Assembly (NCBI GenBank): GCA_913775315.1
Contig: CAJYIX010000043.1
Span: 1-64,000 of the forward strand
Direction: 5' to 3'
From: an uncultured Sphingomonas sp.
GTDB lineage: Bacteria > Pseudomonadota > Alphaproteobacteria > Sphingomonadales > Sphingomonadaceae
DNA length: 64,000 bases
The notes beneath the pieces were generated by a model. That model saw nothing but the letters and a program-made list of their open reading frames with translations. It was not told where the DNA came from and searched no databases. Positions 63,283-64,000 of this stretch are shown here, piece after piece. Within the stretch, counting starts at the first letter, position 1. Each line of letters begins with the position of its first letter. The position numbers and the translations under genes are program-made.

Positions 63283-64000
63283 ATGGCTCAGGAACAGAAC
63301 GCAGACGTGCGGCATCGCGCAGTACCCAGCGGGCGGCTTGTCCGGCTCGGCGGTTTCGGACGGCTCGCGGGCGGCGTTGCCGGCGGTGTGCTGGCCGAGG
63401 GCGCGCGCCGGCTGGCAAGCGGCGAGCGGCCGAAGCTCGGCGACCTCGTGATGACGCCCGCCAATGCCGCGCGCGTCGCCGATCGCCTCTCGCATCTGCG
63501 CGGCGCGGCGATGAAGCTGGGGCAGATGATCTCGATGGATGCAGGCGACCTGCTCCCGCCCGAGCTCGCGACGATCCTGTCGCGGGTGCGCGATCAGGCG
63601 TACCGTATGCCGCCGGCGCAGCTCGACAAGGTGCTGCGCGCCGAATGGGGCGCGGACTGGCGCCGCCGCTTCCGCCATTTCGAGGCCGCGCCGATCGCCG
63701 CCGCCTCGATCGGGCAGGTCCACCGCGCGACGCTACCCGACGGACGGCAACTGGCGATCAAGGTGCAATATCCGGGCGTCGCCGATTCGATCGATGCCGA
63801 TGTCGACAATGTCGCGACGCTGCTGCGCGTGTCGCAGCTGCTGCCCTCAAGCCTCGATCTCGCCCCGCTACTGGCGGCGGCGAAGCGCCAGCTTGCCGAG
63901 GAGGCCGATTATGTACGCGAAGGCGAGCAGATGCGCCTCTATGGCGAGCGGCTCGAAGTAGACGCGCGCTTCGTCGTGCCCAGCCTCGAGCCGGAGTTCA
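63283..64000 (+). CDS. ABC1/UbiB-family atypical kinase, 3' end beyond window
   Basis: The first 239 codons of a gene cut by the window end. ABC1/UbiB/Coq8 family: the KxGQ motif is MKLGQMISMD (Lys78, Gln81), the Ala-rich loop is in APIAAASIGQVHRATL, and the ATP-binding Lys lies in LAIKVQYPGV. A short N-terminal stretch has no clear transmembrane helix. Members support ubiquinone synthesis or lipid homeostasis. No ubiE or other ubi gene is adjacent, so it may be a paralogue. Start ATG 63283 has a weak ribosome binding site. Confidence 0.88.
   Translation, partial: MAQEQNADVRHRAVPSGRLVRLGGFGRLAGGVAGGVLAEGARRLASGERPKLGDLVMTPANAARVADRLSHLRGAAMKLGQMISMDAGDLLPPELATILSRVRDQAYRMPPAQLDKVLRAEWGADWRRRFRHFEAAPIAAASIGQVHRATLPDGRQLAIKVQYPGVADSIDADVDNVATLLRVSQLLPSSLDLAPLLAAAKRQLAEEADYVREGEQMRLYGERLEVDARFVVPSLEPEF

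Overview
The window is a GC-rich, tightly packed chromosomal segment from an alphaproteobacterium, most likely a sphingomonad (Sphingomonas or close kin). The family set supports this: the RpoA N-terminus, TrcR (DUF1013), a NDUFA12-type complex I protein, DUF2155, DUF1192, DUF2093, a FYDLN-type TIGR02300 protein, class II EPSP synthase, PtsP with a GAF domain, and a TorF-type porin. I see no insertion sequence, prophage, CRISPR array or plasmid gene. It reads as core and light-accessory chromosome. All names come from reading the sequence; no database search was run.

Layout. 1-7.3 kb: end of the alpha ribosomal operon (rpoA, rplQ), a secreted prolyl oligopeptidase, a 39-residue orphan, guaA, a repeat-bearing gap, a small exported protein and a TorF-like porin. 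7.3-16.4 kb: clpA and a DUF1192 gene (minus strand); quinone oxidoreductase, metallophosphoesterase, glycosyltransferase, trcR, NDUFA12 and DUF2155 genes (plus strand); then aat and an orphan parA (minus strand), with aat and the DUF2155 gene overlapping tail to tail. 16.4-22.5 kb: a lipoprotein, a Y-family DNA polymerase, a glutathione-dependent formaldehyde oxidation operon (frmA, two VOC genes, fghA), an SDR and an RlpA-like lipoprotein. 22.5-27 kb: minus-strand MFS carrier, DUF423, CPA2 antiporter, Fe-S scaffold-like protein and CvpA. 27-36 kb: a lipoprotein, ptsP, a RodZ-like protein, a CpoB-like protein, tilS, ftsH and a MipA/OmpV protein. 36-43.8 kb: an SDR and prmA facing a four-gene minus-strand run (purD, HHH protein, LuxR-type response regulator, MASE1 hybrid kinase). 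43.8-50.2 kb: xseA, DUF2093, M23 peptidase; cmk and aroA (minus); TIGR02300; tRNA-Ala(GGC); an odd ribbon-helix-helix/EF-hand protein; an extra signal peptidase I. 50.2-55 kb: an AraC/SDR divergent pair, a LysR/epimerase divergent pair and a CDF transporter. 55-63.2 kb: LysR regulator divergent from a valine catabolic operon (mmsA, three inserted envelope genes, acyl-CoA dehydrogenase, 3-hydroxyisobutyryl-CoA hydrolase, enoyl-CoA hydratase, mmsB). The window ends inside an ABC1/UbiB-family kinase gene.

Genes that probably work together: frmA-VOC-VOC-fghA for formaldehyde clearance; mmsA to mmsB for valine and isobutyrate breakdown; purD-HHH-regulator-kinase as one transcript; RodZ-like/CpoB/TilS/FtsH as an envelope and protein quality cluster. 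Many neighbours share ATGA, GTGA or TAATG junctions, so translational coupling is the rule here.

No unmistakable new system stands out. The strongest leads are: (1) a small protein joining a ribbon-helix-helix DNA-binding domain, a transmembrane stretch with a signal-peptidase-like site and a C-terminal EF-hand, next to a spare signal peptidase; (2) the paired VOC genes inside the formaldehyde operon, both with Cys where a metal-ligand Glu is usual; (3) a NodB deacetylase, a lipoprotein and a membrane protein coupled into the valine operon.
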